Shown here: one piece after another, positions 1 through 5,084 of the stretch
How the letters are laid out: each line of letters starts with the position of its first letter
Numbering within the stretch: the first letter of the stretch is position 1
Origin: Lysobacteraceae bacterium UBA6001
GTDB taxonomy: Bacteria; Pseudomonadota; Gammaproteobacteria; Xanthomonadales; Xanthomonadaceae
Direction of reading: 5' to 3'
NCBI GenBank assembly: GCA_002429615.1
Contig: DJAN01000224.1
Location: forward strand, 1-6,189
DNA: 6,189 bases
Position numbers and translations under genes: made by a program
The notes under the pieces: model-generated
Databases searched by the model: none
Seen by the model: the letters and a program-made list of their open reading frames with translations, nothing else
Told to the model about the DNA's origin: nothing

Positions 1-20
1 AGGATTCACGGCGTGTCCCG
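1..20 (-). repeat. Edge of a second copy of the intergenic repeat
   Basis: Read on the minus strand, these bases give CGGGACACGCCGTGAATCCT. The first 19 bases are identical to plus-strand bases 4954-4972, inside the large structured repeat at 4934-5037. The flank that would form an outer stem (about 21-45 here) is only loosely similar to the stem of the other copy: both have a GGGC(G)AAGC-like core next to the shared block. A partner arm would lie to the left of the window and cannot be checked. I read this as the truncated view of a second, inverted and diverged copy lying just downstream of the dcp terminator. A 19-base exact match in 6.2 kb is not expected by chance. Confidence 0.65.
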
Positions 21-78
21 AGCGGCTTGCCCTCCCGGTCGCCGCGCGCCGACCCCACCGCCGCAGCGCCTTTCGCGC

Positions 79-108
79 AAAGAAAAAGGCCGCCAGGAAA
101 GGCGGCCT
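79..108 (-). terminator. Rho-independent terminator of dcp
   Basis: The arms 87-94 and 101-108 (AGGCCGCC and GGCGGCCT) are perfectly complementary over 8 bp around a 6-base loop. On the minus strand the stem is followed by TTTTTCTTT, formed by the complement of 79-87. A GC-rich stem plus a U-rich tract is the classic intrinsic terminator. It lies 23 bases beyond the TAA stop of dcp and points the right way to end that transcript. The plus strand has no comparable T-run after the stem, so it should act in one direction only. Confidence 0.9.
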
Positions 109-131
109 CAATCTTCAAACGTTAGACCAGC

Positions 132-2333
132 TTACTTGGCCTTAGGCGCGGCAGCCTCGCCACCACTGGTCAGCCCACGCTTCTCGAGCAGCGGCTCGAT
201 CTGCGGCGCATGGCCGGCGAAGTTCTGGAACAGCTGCATCGCATCCACGCTGCCGCCCTTGGACAGCAGCGTCTTGCGGAAGTGGTCGCCGTTCTCGCGG
301 CTCAGGCCGCCATGCTCGCGGAACCACTGCTGGGTGTTGGCGTCCAGCACCTCGGACCAGATGTACGCGTAGTAGCCCGCCGCATAGCCGCCCATGATGT
401 GGCTGAAGTACGGCGTGCGGTAGCGCGGCGGCACCGGCGCGTAGGCGATGCCGTCGGCAGCCAGCGATTCCACCTCGAACGGCATCACGCCGGCCGCATC
501 CGGAATCTTGTCGGCCGGCAGCTGGTGCCAGTTCTGGTCGAGCATCGCCGCCCCCAGGTACTCGGTGGTCGCGAAGCCCTGGTTGAACTTCGCCGCCGCC
601 ACCACCTTGTCCAGCAGCGCCTGCGGCATCGCCGCACCGGTCTGGTAGTGCTTGGCGTAGTGCTGCAGGATCGACGGATAGTCGGCCCACATCTCGTTCA
701 CCTGCGACGGGAACTCGACGAAATCGCGCGGCACGCTGGTGCCCGAGAAGTACGGATACTTCACGTCCGAGAACATGCCGTGCAGCGCATGGCCGAACTC
801 ATGGAACATCGTGGTGACCTCGTCCCAGGTCAGCAGCGTCGGCTGGCCGGTCGGCGGCTTGGGGATGTTGAGGTGGTTGGCCACCACCGGCTGGTCGCCG
901 GTCAGCGCCGACTGCGACACATACGAGTTCATCCACGCACCGCCGCGCTTGGACGCACGCGCATACGGGTCATGGATGAAGATCGCCAGCTGCTTGCCGT
1001 TGGCATCAAACACGTCGTAGACGTAGATGTCGTCACGGTACTTGGGCAGGTCGTGGCGTTCCTTGAAGGTCAGGCCGTATTCCTGGTTGGCGGCGTAGAA
1101 GACGCCGTTCTCCAGCACGTTCTTGAACTCGAAGTACGGCTTGAGCTGCGACTCGTCGAAGTTGTACTTCGCCTGGCGCACCTTCTCGCTGTAGAACGCC
1201 CAGTCCCACGGCTCCAGCTGGAAGGTCGGCTTGCGCGCGGCCTTCTGCTCGGCATCGATCATCTTCTGCAGGTCGGCCGCCTCGCGCTTGGCGTTGGCCA
1301 CCGCCGGCGGTGCCAGCTGGCCCAGCATCGCGTTGACCGCTTCCGGGGTCTTGGCGGTCTGGTTCTCCAGCGAGTAGGCCGCGTAGTTCGGGAAGCCCAG
1401 CAGCTTGGCCTTGTCGGCGCGCAGCTTCATGATGCGGGCCACCAGCGCGGTGTTGTCGAATTCACCGCCATGGCTGCCGCGGTTCACCGAGGCCTCGAAG
1501 ATGCGCTGGCGCAGCGCACGGTTCTTCAGCTGCGCCAGCGGCGGCTGGCCGGTGGTGTTGAGCAGCGCGATCACGTACTTGCCATCGAGCTTGCGCGCCT
1601 TGGCCGCTTCGGCCGCCGCGGAGATCTGCTCCTCGGACAGGCCATCGAGCTGCTTGACGTCATCCACCACCACCGCGGCGGCGTTCACCTCGGCCAGCAC
1701 GTTCTGGCTGAACTGGGTGCCCAGGCGCGCCATCTCGGCGTTCATCGACTTCAGCGTGGCCTTGTCGGCATCGGACAGCTTGGCGCCGTCGCGCACGAAA
1801 TCGGTGTAGTACTTCTCGACCAGGCGCACGCCCTCGGCGTCCAGGCCCAGCGAGGCGCGCTTGTCGTACAGCGCCTGGATGCGCGCGAACAGCTTGCCGT
1901 TGAGCGAGATCGCATCGCGATGCGCGGCGAACTTCGCCGAGTAGTCGGCCTGCAGCTGCTTGCGGGTGTCGTTGGTGTCGGTGCCGACCAGGTTGAAGAA
2001 CACCGTGGTGGCGCGGTCCAGCACCTGGCCGCTCTTCTCCAGCGCGATGATCGTGTTGTCGAAGGTCGGCTTGGCCTTGTTGTTGGCGATGGCCTCCACT
2101 TCCTTGAGCTGCTGCGCCATGCCGGCGTCGAAAGCGGGGGCGAAGTCGCTGTCGCGGATCTTGTCGAACTGCGGGTAGTGCAGCGGCAGCGGGCTTTCGC
2201 TGAAGAACGGGTTGGCCGAGGCCGGGGTGGCGGCGGTAGCGGCGGTGGCGCTCATGGCATCGAGGGCATTGGCGAAGGCGGGGGTGGTCGCGCCGAGGGC
2301 GACGGCCAGGGCCAGGGCAAGGCGGGTGGTCAA
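132..2333 (-). CDS. dcp: Exported M3-family zinc metallopeptidase (peptidyl-dipeptidase Dcp type)
   Basis: This is a 733-residue oligopeptidase. M3 enzymes cut short peptides inside a closed channel, and Dcp types remove C-terminal dipeptides. The zinc site is clear: HEFGH at 511-515 (zinc ligands H511 and H515, catalytic E512), with third ligand E540 in DFVEFPSQ, 29 residues after H511 as in thimet oligopeptidase and neurolysin. Upstream is the family block HDPYARASKRGGAWMNS (about 454-470). The Gly/Tyr-rich substrate loop GGYAAGYYAYIWSEVL (648-663) is also present. Residues 1-21 form a Sec signal peptide ending AFA|NA, followed by an Ala/Thr-rich linker to about 42, so I infer a periplasmic enzyme; E. 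coli Dcp is shorter (about 680 residues). The start is TTG, chosen because GAGGAG lies 6 bases upstream and because this start gives a complete signal peptide. The gene lies 88 bp downstream of a membrane-protein gene on the same strand and ends at an intrinsic terminator. The exact specificity (dipeptidase or oligopeptidase A type) cannot be read from the sequence. Confidence 0.95.
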   Translation of the reverse strand: MTTRLALALAVALGATTPAFANALDAMSATAATAATPASANPFFSESPLPLHYPQFDKIRDSDFAPAFDAGMAQQLKEVEAIANNKAKPTFDNTIIALEKSGQVLDRATTVFFNLVGTDTNDTRKQLQADYSAKFAAHRDAISLNGKLFARIQALYDKRASLGLDAEGVRLVEKYYTDFVRDGAKLSDADKATLKSMNAEMARLGTQFSQNVLAEVNAAAVVVDDVKQLDGLSEEQISAAAEAAKARKLDGKYVIALLNTTGQPPLAQLKNRALRQRIFEASVNRGSHGGEFDNTALVARIMKLRADKAKLLGFPNYAAYSLENQTAKTPEAVNAMLGQLAPPAVANAKREAADLQKMIDAEQKAARKPTFQLEPWDWAFYSEKVRQAKYNFDESQLKPYFEFKNVLENGVFYAANQEYGLTFKERHDLPKYRDDIYVYDVFDANGKQLAIFIHDPYARASKRGGAWMNSYVSQSALTGDQPVVANHLNIPKPPTGQPTLLTWDEVTTMFHEFGHALHGMFSDVKYPYFSGTSVPRDFVEFPSQVNEMWADYPSILQHYAKHYQTGAAMPQALLDKVVAAAKFNQGFATTEYLGAAMLDQNWHQLPADKIPDAAGVMPFEVESLAADGIAYAPVPPRYRTPYFSHIMGGYAAGYYAYIWSEVLDANTQQWFREHGGLSRENGDHFRKTLLSKGGSVDAMQLFQNFAGHAPQIEPLLEKRGLTSGGEAAAPKAK

Positions 2334-2339
2334 GGAAGA

Positions 2340-2345
2340 CTCCTC
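2340..2345 (-). promoter_or_regulatory. Shine-Dalgarno site that fixes the TTG start of dcp
   Basis: On the minus strand GAGGAG is followed by the 6-base spacer TCTTCC and then TTG. This near-ideal site and spacing decide the start in the absence of a nearby in-frame ATG: the next Met is residue 27, beyond the signal peptide. In the 88 bases between this gene and the upstream membrane-protein gene I see no convincing -35/-10 pair and no terminator, so cotranscription of the two genes is possible. Confidence 0.8.
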
Positions 2346-2421
2346 AGGAAAACGGAATCCCCGAGGCTACCCGATGCCGCCGGTGGCCCGCCCGTGACGA
2401 AAGGCATGCGACAGCCCGGTT

Positions 2422-3012
2422 CTACAGCACTTCGAAGTGGCGGACGATGAAAAGCAGCTGGTAGGCGATGCCGGCCAGGGCGAACACCGCGTGGTAGGTG
2501 GCGTTGCGGGTCGCCAGGGCGATGAGGCTGAATGCGGCGAAGGCCAGGTCGCGGGCCAGCATTTCCGGGGCCACGCTGGCGAAATACGCCGATCCCTTGA
2601 TGCGGGTGTCGGCCAGGTCGATCAGGTAGACCACCGCCAGCAGCCCGAAGAACCAGGCCCGACGGGTGTAGAAGTAATCGCGCCAGTCGGCGTATTCGTC
2701 GATGTTCTCCGGCAGGATCAGCGTGCACAGCAGGTACAGCAGCAGCGCGTAGATCGTGACGAACAGGTACAGGTTGAACGTCCACTGGGTGACCAGGCTC
2801 AGCCGGTATTCCCACCACCAGAACGAGAGCAGGTACAGGAACATCGACCCGGCCCAGACCAGGTGGACCCAGTACACGCGCTTGCGCCCGGGATGCTCGA
2901 TGATGCGCGCCAGCTGGCGCAGCAGATGGGTCAGGCCCAGGCCCACCACCATCCCCAGCACGATGCGCATGTGGATGAAGCCGGGGGACAGCGCATCGAC
3001 GGTGGACGACAT
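2422..3012 (-). CDS. Uncharacterised multi-pass integral membrane protein
   Basis: This 196-residue protein is strongly hydrophobic. I count about six membrane segments: roughly 15-34, 46-67, 77-100, 118-134, 154-168 and 174-192. Between the third and fourth lies an acidic and aromatic stretch, PENIDEYADWRDYFYTRR (101-118), which looks like the most conserved part. Basic residues cluster after segment 1 (RQLARII, PGRKR) and after segment 3 (RR). No cofactor or catalytic motif is visible; the only Cys is C96, within a membrane segment, and it has no signal peptide. The ATG start has GGAG 6 bases upstream; the next Met, residue 15, would cut into the first segment. It is divergent from the peroxidase gene and 88 bp upstream of dcp on the same strand. 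I do not recognise a named family and assign no function. Confidence 0.85.
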   Translation of the reverse strand: MSSTVDALSPGFIHMRIVLGMVVGLGLTHLLRQLARIIEHPGRKRVYWVHLVWAGSMFLYLLSFWWWEYRLSLVTQWTFNLYLFVTIYALLLYLLCTLILPENIDEYADWRDYFYTRRAWFFGLLAVVYLIDLADTRIKGSAYFASVAPEMLARDLAFAAFSLIALATRNATYHAVFALAGIAYQLLFIVRHFEVL

Positions 3013-3126
3013 GCCGGGCTCCGCGGGGAACTGCGGCGATGGTGTGCCGGGATGGGCGGCATTTCAAGCCGACGCGCACACGTCACGCGGCTCGATTATG
3101 CTGCCGGGGCAGAGCCAGGGGGCGCG
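3013..3126. promoter_or_regulatory. Divergent intergenic region with weak promoter candidates
   Basis: This spacer must drive the minus-strand membrane-protein gene and the plus-strand peroxidase gene. For the minus strand, TTGAAA (complement of 3062-3067) lies 17 bases before CACCAT (complement of 3039-3044), a good -35 with a poor -10. For the plus strand, TATGCT at 3097-3102 is a plausible -10 placed 24 bases before the GTG, but no good -35 lies at the right distance. The peroxidase has a Shine-Dalgarno-like AGGGGG just before its GTG. I see no clear operator palindrome here. The calls come from eye-matching to the sigma-70 consensus and are weak. Confidence 0.35.
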
Positions 3127-3609
3127 GTGAACACGGTCTACGACTTCAGCTATCACGACAGTGCGGGCGTGCGGCATCCATTGTCGGCGTATCGGGGCCA
3201 GGCCTTGCTGCTGGTCAACGTGGCATCGCGGTGCGGCTTCACTCCGCAATACGCGGGGTTGCAGGCGCTGTGGCGCACCTATCGCGAGCGCGGGCTGACG
3301 GTGATCGGCTTCCCCTGCAACCAGTTCGGCGCGCAGGAGCCGGGCAGCGACGAAGCGATCCGGATGTTCTGCGCGCTGGAATACGACGTGGATTTCCCGT
3401 TGTCGCGCAAGATCGAGGTCAACGGCGCCCAGGCCGACCCACTGTGGCAGTGGCTGCGGCGCGAGCGCCGTGGCCTGCTGGGCAGTTCACGGGTGAAATG
3501 GAACTTCACCAAGTTCCTGGTCGATCGCGAGGGCGCGGTGCGCCAGCGTTTCGCACCGACGACGCGGCCGCAGGCGCTGGCGGCGCGGATCGAGCATGTG
3601 CTGCGTTGA
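3127..3609 (+). CDS. Glutathione-peroxidase-family thiol peroxidase (Cys type)
   Basis: This 160-residue cytosolic enzyme reduces hydrogen peroxide and organic hydroperoxides and belongs to the same family as E. coli BtuE. The family landmarks are all present: NVASRCGFT with peroxidatic C36, GFPCNQFGAQEPG (61-73) with catalytic Q70, and KWNFTKF (124-130) with W125 and N126, completing the Cys-Gln-Trp-Asn tetrad. C36 is encoded by TGC, so it is a cysteine and not selenocysteine. A second cysteine, C82 in MFCALEYDVDFP, sits where yeast Gpx3/Orp1 has its resolving cysteine, so I infer an intramolecular disulphide and reduction by thioredoxin, not glutathione. C64 is the other conserved Cys of the family. 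The GTG start follows an AGGGGG stretch and gives a normal family length; the open frame continues upstream but antisense to another gene. The next gene starts inside this one's last codons, so the two are probably cotranscribed. Confidence 0.93.
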   Translation: MNTVYDFSYHDSAGVRHPLSAYRGQALLLVNVASRCGFTPQYAGLQALWRTYRERGLTVIGFPCNQFGAQEPGSDEAIRMFCALEYDVDFPLSRKIEVNGAQADPLWQWLRRERRGLLGSSRVKWNFTKFLVDREGAVRQRFAPTTRPQALAARIEHVLR

Positions 3610-4054
3610 ATCGACGTGGGCGGCGGGGGAATGCCAGCTGGCGTTCACGCCGCTGGGCCATGCGCTGCGCGTGGAGATCACCGGCTCGACCGAGACCCAG
3701 CAGTCGCGGCTGGCGTGCTGGATGCGCCTGACCGAGGAGGCCGCACGCTGTCAGGCCAGCGGCGTGCTGGCGGTGGACCTGCGCGACGGCACGCTGGCCT
3801 CGCCGGGGCAGTGGCAGGACGTGCTGGAAGCACTGGAGATGGACGTGCTGCGCACGATGCCGCTGGCATTCGTCGGGCGCTGGCCGCGCTATACCGAACT
3901 GGAAGCCTTGAACCAGACCCTGCTGGAGCGCGGGTTCCGCACCCAGGTGTTCGACGACGAGGCCGCCGCCGAACGCTGGCTGCGCTATGGCGAGCACGGG
4001 GGCGCATGGCCCCCGGGCGATCACTTCTCGACGAAGGCGCGCTCGAACACGTAG
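3596..4054 (+). CDS. Small STAS/SpoIIAA-like hypothetical protein
   Basis: This 152-residue soluble protein has no signal peptide or membrane segment. The pattern of strands and helices fits a STAS/SpoIIAA-like fold: strand about 13-29 (CQLAFTPLGHALRVEIT), helix about 33-52, strand GVLAVDLRD (56-64), helix about 71-83, strand PLAFVG (89-94), helix about 97-112, strand FRTQVF (114-119), then DDEAAAERWLRY (120-131), which resembles the closing helix of such proteins. I see no certain anti-sigma-antagonist serine and give no function. The ATG overlaps the last 14 bases of the peroxidase gene in another frame, a sign of translational coupling, and no alternative start lies nearby. The last 11 residues or so are encoded inside the tail-to-tail overlap with fpr and run past a GC-rich hairpin (GGAWPPG), so this tail may not be conserved. 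Third codon positions are GC-rich along the frame, which supports real coding. Confidence 0.75.
   Translation: MCCVESTWAAGECQLAFTPLGHALRVEITGSTETQQSRLACWMRLTEEAARCQASGVLAVDLRDGTLASPGQWQDVLEALEMDVLRTMPLAFVGRWPRYTELEALNQTLLERGFRTQVFDDEAAAERWLRYGEHGGAWPPGDHFSTKARSNT
3997..4015. repeat. GC-rich hairpin at the convergent junction
   Basis: The arms 3997-4003 (CGGGGGC) and 4009-4015 (GCCCCCG) are perfectly complementary over 7 bp around a 5-base loop, GCATG. It begins 5 bases after the fpr stop on the minus strand and lies within the 3' coding end of the STAS-like gene on the plus strand. Neither side carries a T-run, so it is not a classic intrinsic terminator. It may still slow polymerase or protect the 3' end of the fpr transcript. 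Its position right after the fpr stop is the main reason to note it. Confidence 0.5.
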
Positions 4055-4800
4055 TGGCCGGGCTGGCCGATACGCGGCGAGGCTTCGAAACCGCGCGCGT
4101 CGAGCACGCTGCGCAGGTCGGCAAGCATCTGCGGGCTGCCGCAGATCATGAAACGGTCGTTGGCGGTATCCAGCGGCGGCAGGCCGAGGGTGCGCTGCAT
4201 CGCGCCGTTTTCGAGCAGTTCGGTCAAACGCCCGCGGTTCGGGAAGTCCTCGCGGGTGACGGCCGGGTAGTAGAGCAGCTTGTCACGCAGGGTCTCGCCG
4301 AGGAATTCGTGTGCCGGCAGGTCCTTCTCGAAGTAGTCGCGATAGGCGAGGTCCTTCACGAAGCGCACGCCGTGGGTGAGGATCACCTTGTCGAAGCGCT
4401 CGTAGGTTTCCGGGTCCTTGATCACCGACAGCCACGGCGCCAGGCCGGTGCCGGTGCCGAGCAGGTACAGGTGGCGGCCGGGGTGCAGGTCGGAGATCAG
4501 CAGCGTGCCGGTGGGCTTCTTGCCGACCAGGACCTGGTCACCGGGCTTGATGTGCTGCAGGCGCGAGGTCAGCGGGCCGTTGGGGACCTTGATGCTGAAG
4601 AACTCCAGCTGCTCTTCCCAGTTGGCGCTGGCGATGGAATAGGCGCGCAGCAGCGGACGGGTCTCCGTTTCCAGGCCGATCATCACGAACTGACCGTTCT
4701 CGAAGCGGAAACCGCTGTCGCGGGTGGTGGTGAAGCTGAAGTAGTCGTCGGTCCAGTGCCGGACCTCAAGCACCGTTTCGGCGCCGAAAGCGGAAGACAT
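4021..4800 (-). CDS. fpr: Ferredoxin--NADP(+) reductase
   Basis: This 259-residue cytosolic FAD enzyme moves electrons between NADP(H) and ferredoxins or flavodoxins. In bacteria it serves redox defence, Fe-S cluster work and, through bacterioferritin-associated ferredoxin, release of stored iron. The FAD-binding motif RAYSIAS is at 52-58. The NADP-binding glycine motif GTGTGLAP is at 115-122 and the second nucleotide motif RFMICGSPQML at 216-226. The C-terminus GHYVFERAFVEK has the short FVEK tail of the Azotobacter/Pseudomonas subclass, in contrast to plant reductases that end in Tyr. Length is normal. The ATG start matches the usual MSSAFG N-terminus of xanthomonad proteins as I remember them; no strong Shine-Dalgarno site precedes it (the nearby leader is CAGAACATTCCGGC). 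A promoter overlapped by a Fur-box-like palindrome lies about 35-65 bases upstream. Its 3' end overlaps the convergent STAS-like gene by 34 bp. Confidence 0.96.
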   Translation of the reverse strand: MSSAFGAETVLEVRHWTDDYFSFTTTRDSGFRFENGQFVMIGLETETRPLLRAYSIASANWEEQLEFFSIKVPNGPLTSRLQHIKPGDQVLVGKKPTGTLLISDLHPGRHLYLLGTGTGLAPWLSVIKDPETYERFDKVILTHGVRFVKDLAYRDYFEKDLPAHEFLGETLRDKLLYYPAVTREDFPNRGRLTELLENGAMQRTLGLPPLDTANDRFMICGSPQMLADLRSVLDARGFEASPRIGQPGHYVFERAFVEK

Positions 4801-4835
4801 GCCGGAATGTTCTGCTGGGGGAGGAATCCGTACTA

Positions 4836-4864
4836 ATTCTACCCCAAATGCGAGCGGCTCTCAT
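4836..4864 (-). promoter_or_regulatory. Candidate sigma-70 promoter of fpr
   Basis: On the minus strand, TAGAAT (complement of 4836-4841) matches the -10 consensus at five of six positions. ATGAGA (complement of 4859-4864), 17 bases upstream, matches the -35 consensus TTGACA at four of six. The start point would fall near 4829, giving a leader of about 28 bases before the ATG at 4800. The spacer and -35 are covered by the palindrome at 4847-4865, the place expected for a repressor site. The start point is inferred from the sequence alone. Confidence 0.6.
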
Positions 4865-4865
4865 T
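4847..4865. promoter_or_regulatory. Fur-box-like 19-bp palindrome in the fpr promoter
   Basis: The plus strand reads AATGCGAGCGGCTCTCATT. The nine-base arms on either side of the central G (4856) pair at eight of nine positions. The 9-1-9 layout and the outer halves AATGCGA and TCTCATT resemble Fur operators of the form AATGAGAAT-N-ATTCTCATT; here the AT-rich centre is replaced by GC. The site covers the likely -35 and spacer of fpr, as expected for iron-dependent repression. The palindrome is observed; that Fur binds it is inferred. A LysR-type T-N11-A box does not fit its symmetry. Confidence 0.6.
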
Positions 4866-4872
4866 GACGGAA

Positions 4873-4903
4873 GTCGGGTTGGGTGCTTTTGGTCGGGTGC
4901 TTT
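4873..4903. repeat. Short imperfect direct repeat
   Basis: GGGTGCTTT occurs at 4881-4889 and again at 4895-4903, 14 bases apart, and GTCGGGT occurs at 4873-4879 and 4892-4898. It lies between the fpr promoter region and the structured repeat. No protein-binding family is suggested; this may be slippage or the worn edge of the neighbouring repeat. Confidence 0.4.
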
Positions 4904-4933
4904 GGAGCGGCTGTTCCGGGTGGGCTGCACGGC

Positions 4934-5037
4934 CCGCGGGGGCGAAGCGCTTTCGGGACACGCCGTGAATCCCTCCATGGAGGCTCGTAGGCGACATCCC
5001 TGTCGCCTACGGTCCCGAAAGCGCTTCGCCCCCGCGG
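4934..5037. repeat. 104-bp structured intergenic repeat with 25-bp perfect inverted arms
   Basis: The arms 4934-4958 and 5013-5037 are perfectly complementary over 25 bp (beginning CCGCGGGGGCGAAGCG). Two further palindromes sit inside. CCTCCATGGAGG (4972-4983) is self-complementary over 12 bp. The arms 4986-4996 (CGTAGGCGACA) and 5001-5011 (TGTCGCCTACG) form a perfect 11-bp stem with a 4-base loop. As RNA or extruded DNA the element would make a long stem topped by two hairpins. Bases 4954-4972 recur, inverted, at the left edge of the window, so this is a dispersed family and not a one-off. I see no coding content, transposase or clear target-site duplication. It lies 47 bases beyond the stop of the PQQ dehydrogenase gene and could end or stabilise that transcript. 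REP-like or MITE-like elements are the closest known classes. Confidence 0.85.
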
Positions 5038-5084
5038 ACCCTACGGTTCCTCTCGACCGGATGACACAAGCCACTGCTTTTGGC

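Noticed and set aside
210..2450. A 746-codon open frame on the plus strand, antisense to dcp
   Set aside because: It is a GC-rich shadow frame. The protein is dominated by His, Arg, Gly, Leu and Val repeats with no domain, while the opposite strand encodes a complete zinc peptidase.
2437..3126. Upstream extension of the peroxidase frame on the plus strand
   Set aside because: It is antisense to the membrane-protein gene and gives low-complexity Gln/Val/Asp-rich sequence. The GTG at 3127 has a Shine-Dalgarno-like site and yields the normal family length.
3232..3234. Possible selenocysteine at the peroxidase active site
   Set aside because: The codon is TGC, a plain cysteine.
3616..4836. A 406-codon plus-strand open frame across the STAS-like gene and fpr
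   Set aside because: It is a shadow frame rich in Gly, Arg and Ala with no family motif, and it overlaps two better supported genes.
4831..4841. TACTAATTCTA as half of a xanthomonad LexA box (TTAG-N6-TACTA)
   Set aside because: The second half is missing at the required spacing on either strand; the bases are better explained by the -10 element.
4847..4865. The palindrome as a LysR-type (T-N11-A) or SoxR box
   Set aside because: The positions six bases either side of the centre are G and C, not T and A. The sequence also lacks the CCTCAAG-type halves of SoxR sites.
4986..5011. The GTAG-containing stem-loop as a standard Stenotrophomonas SMAG/REP unit
   Set aside because: In those units the GTAG lies next to the hairpin unpaired, as I recall. 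Here GTAG is paired within the stem, and the hairpin is nested in a larger inverted repeat.
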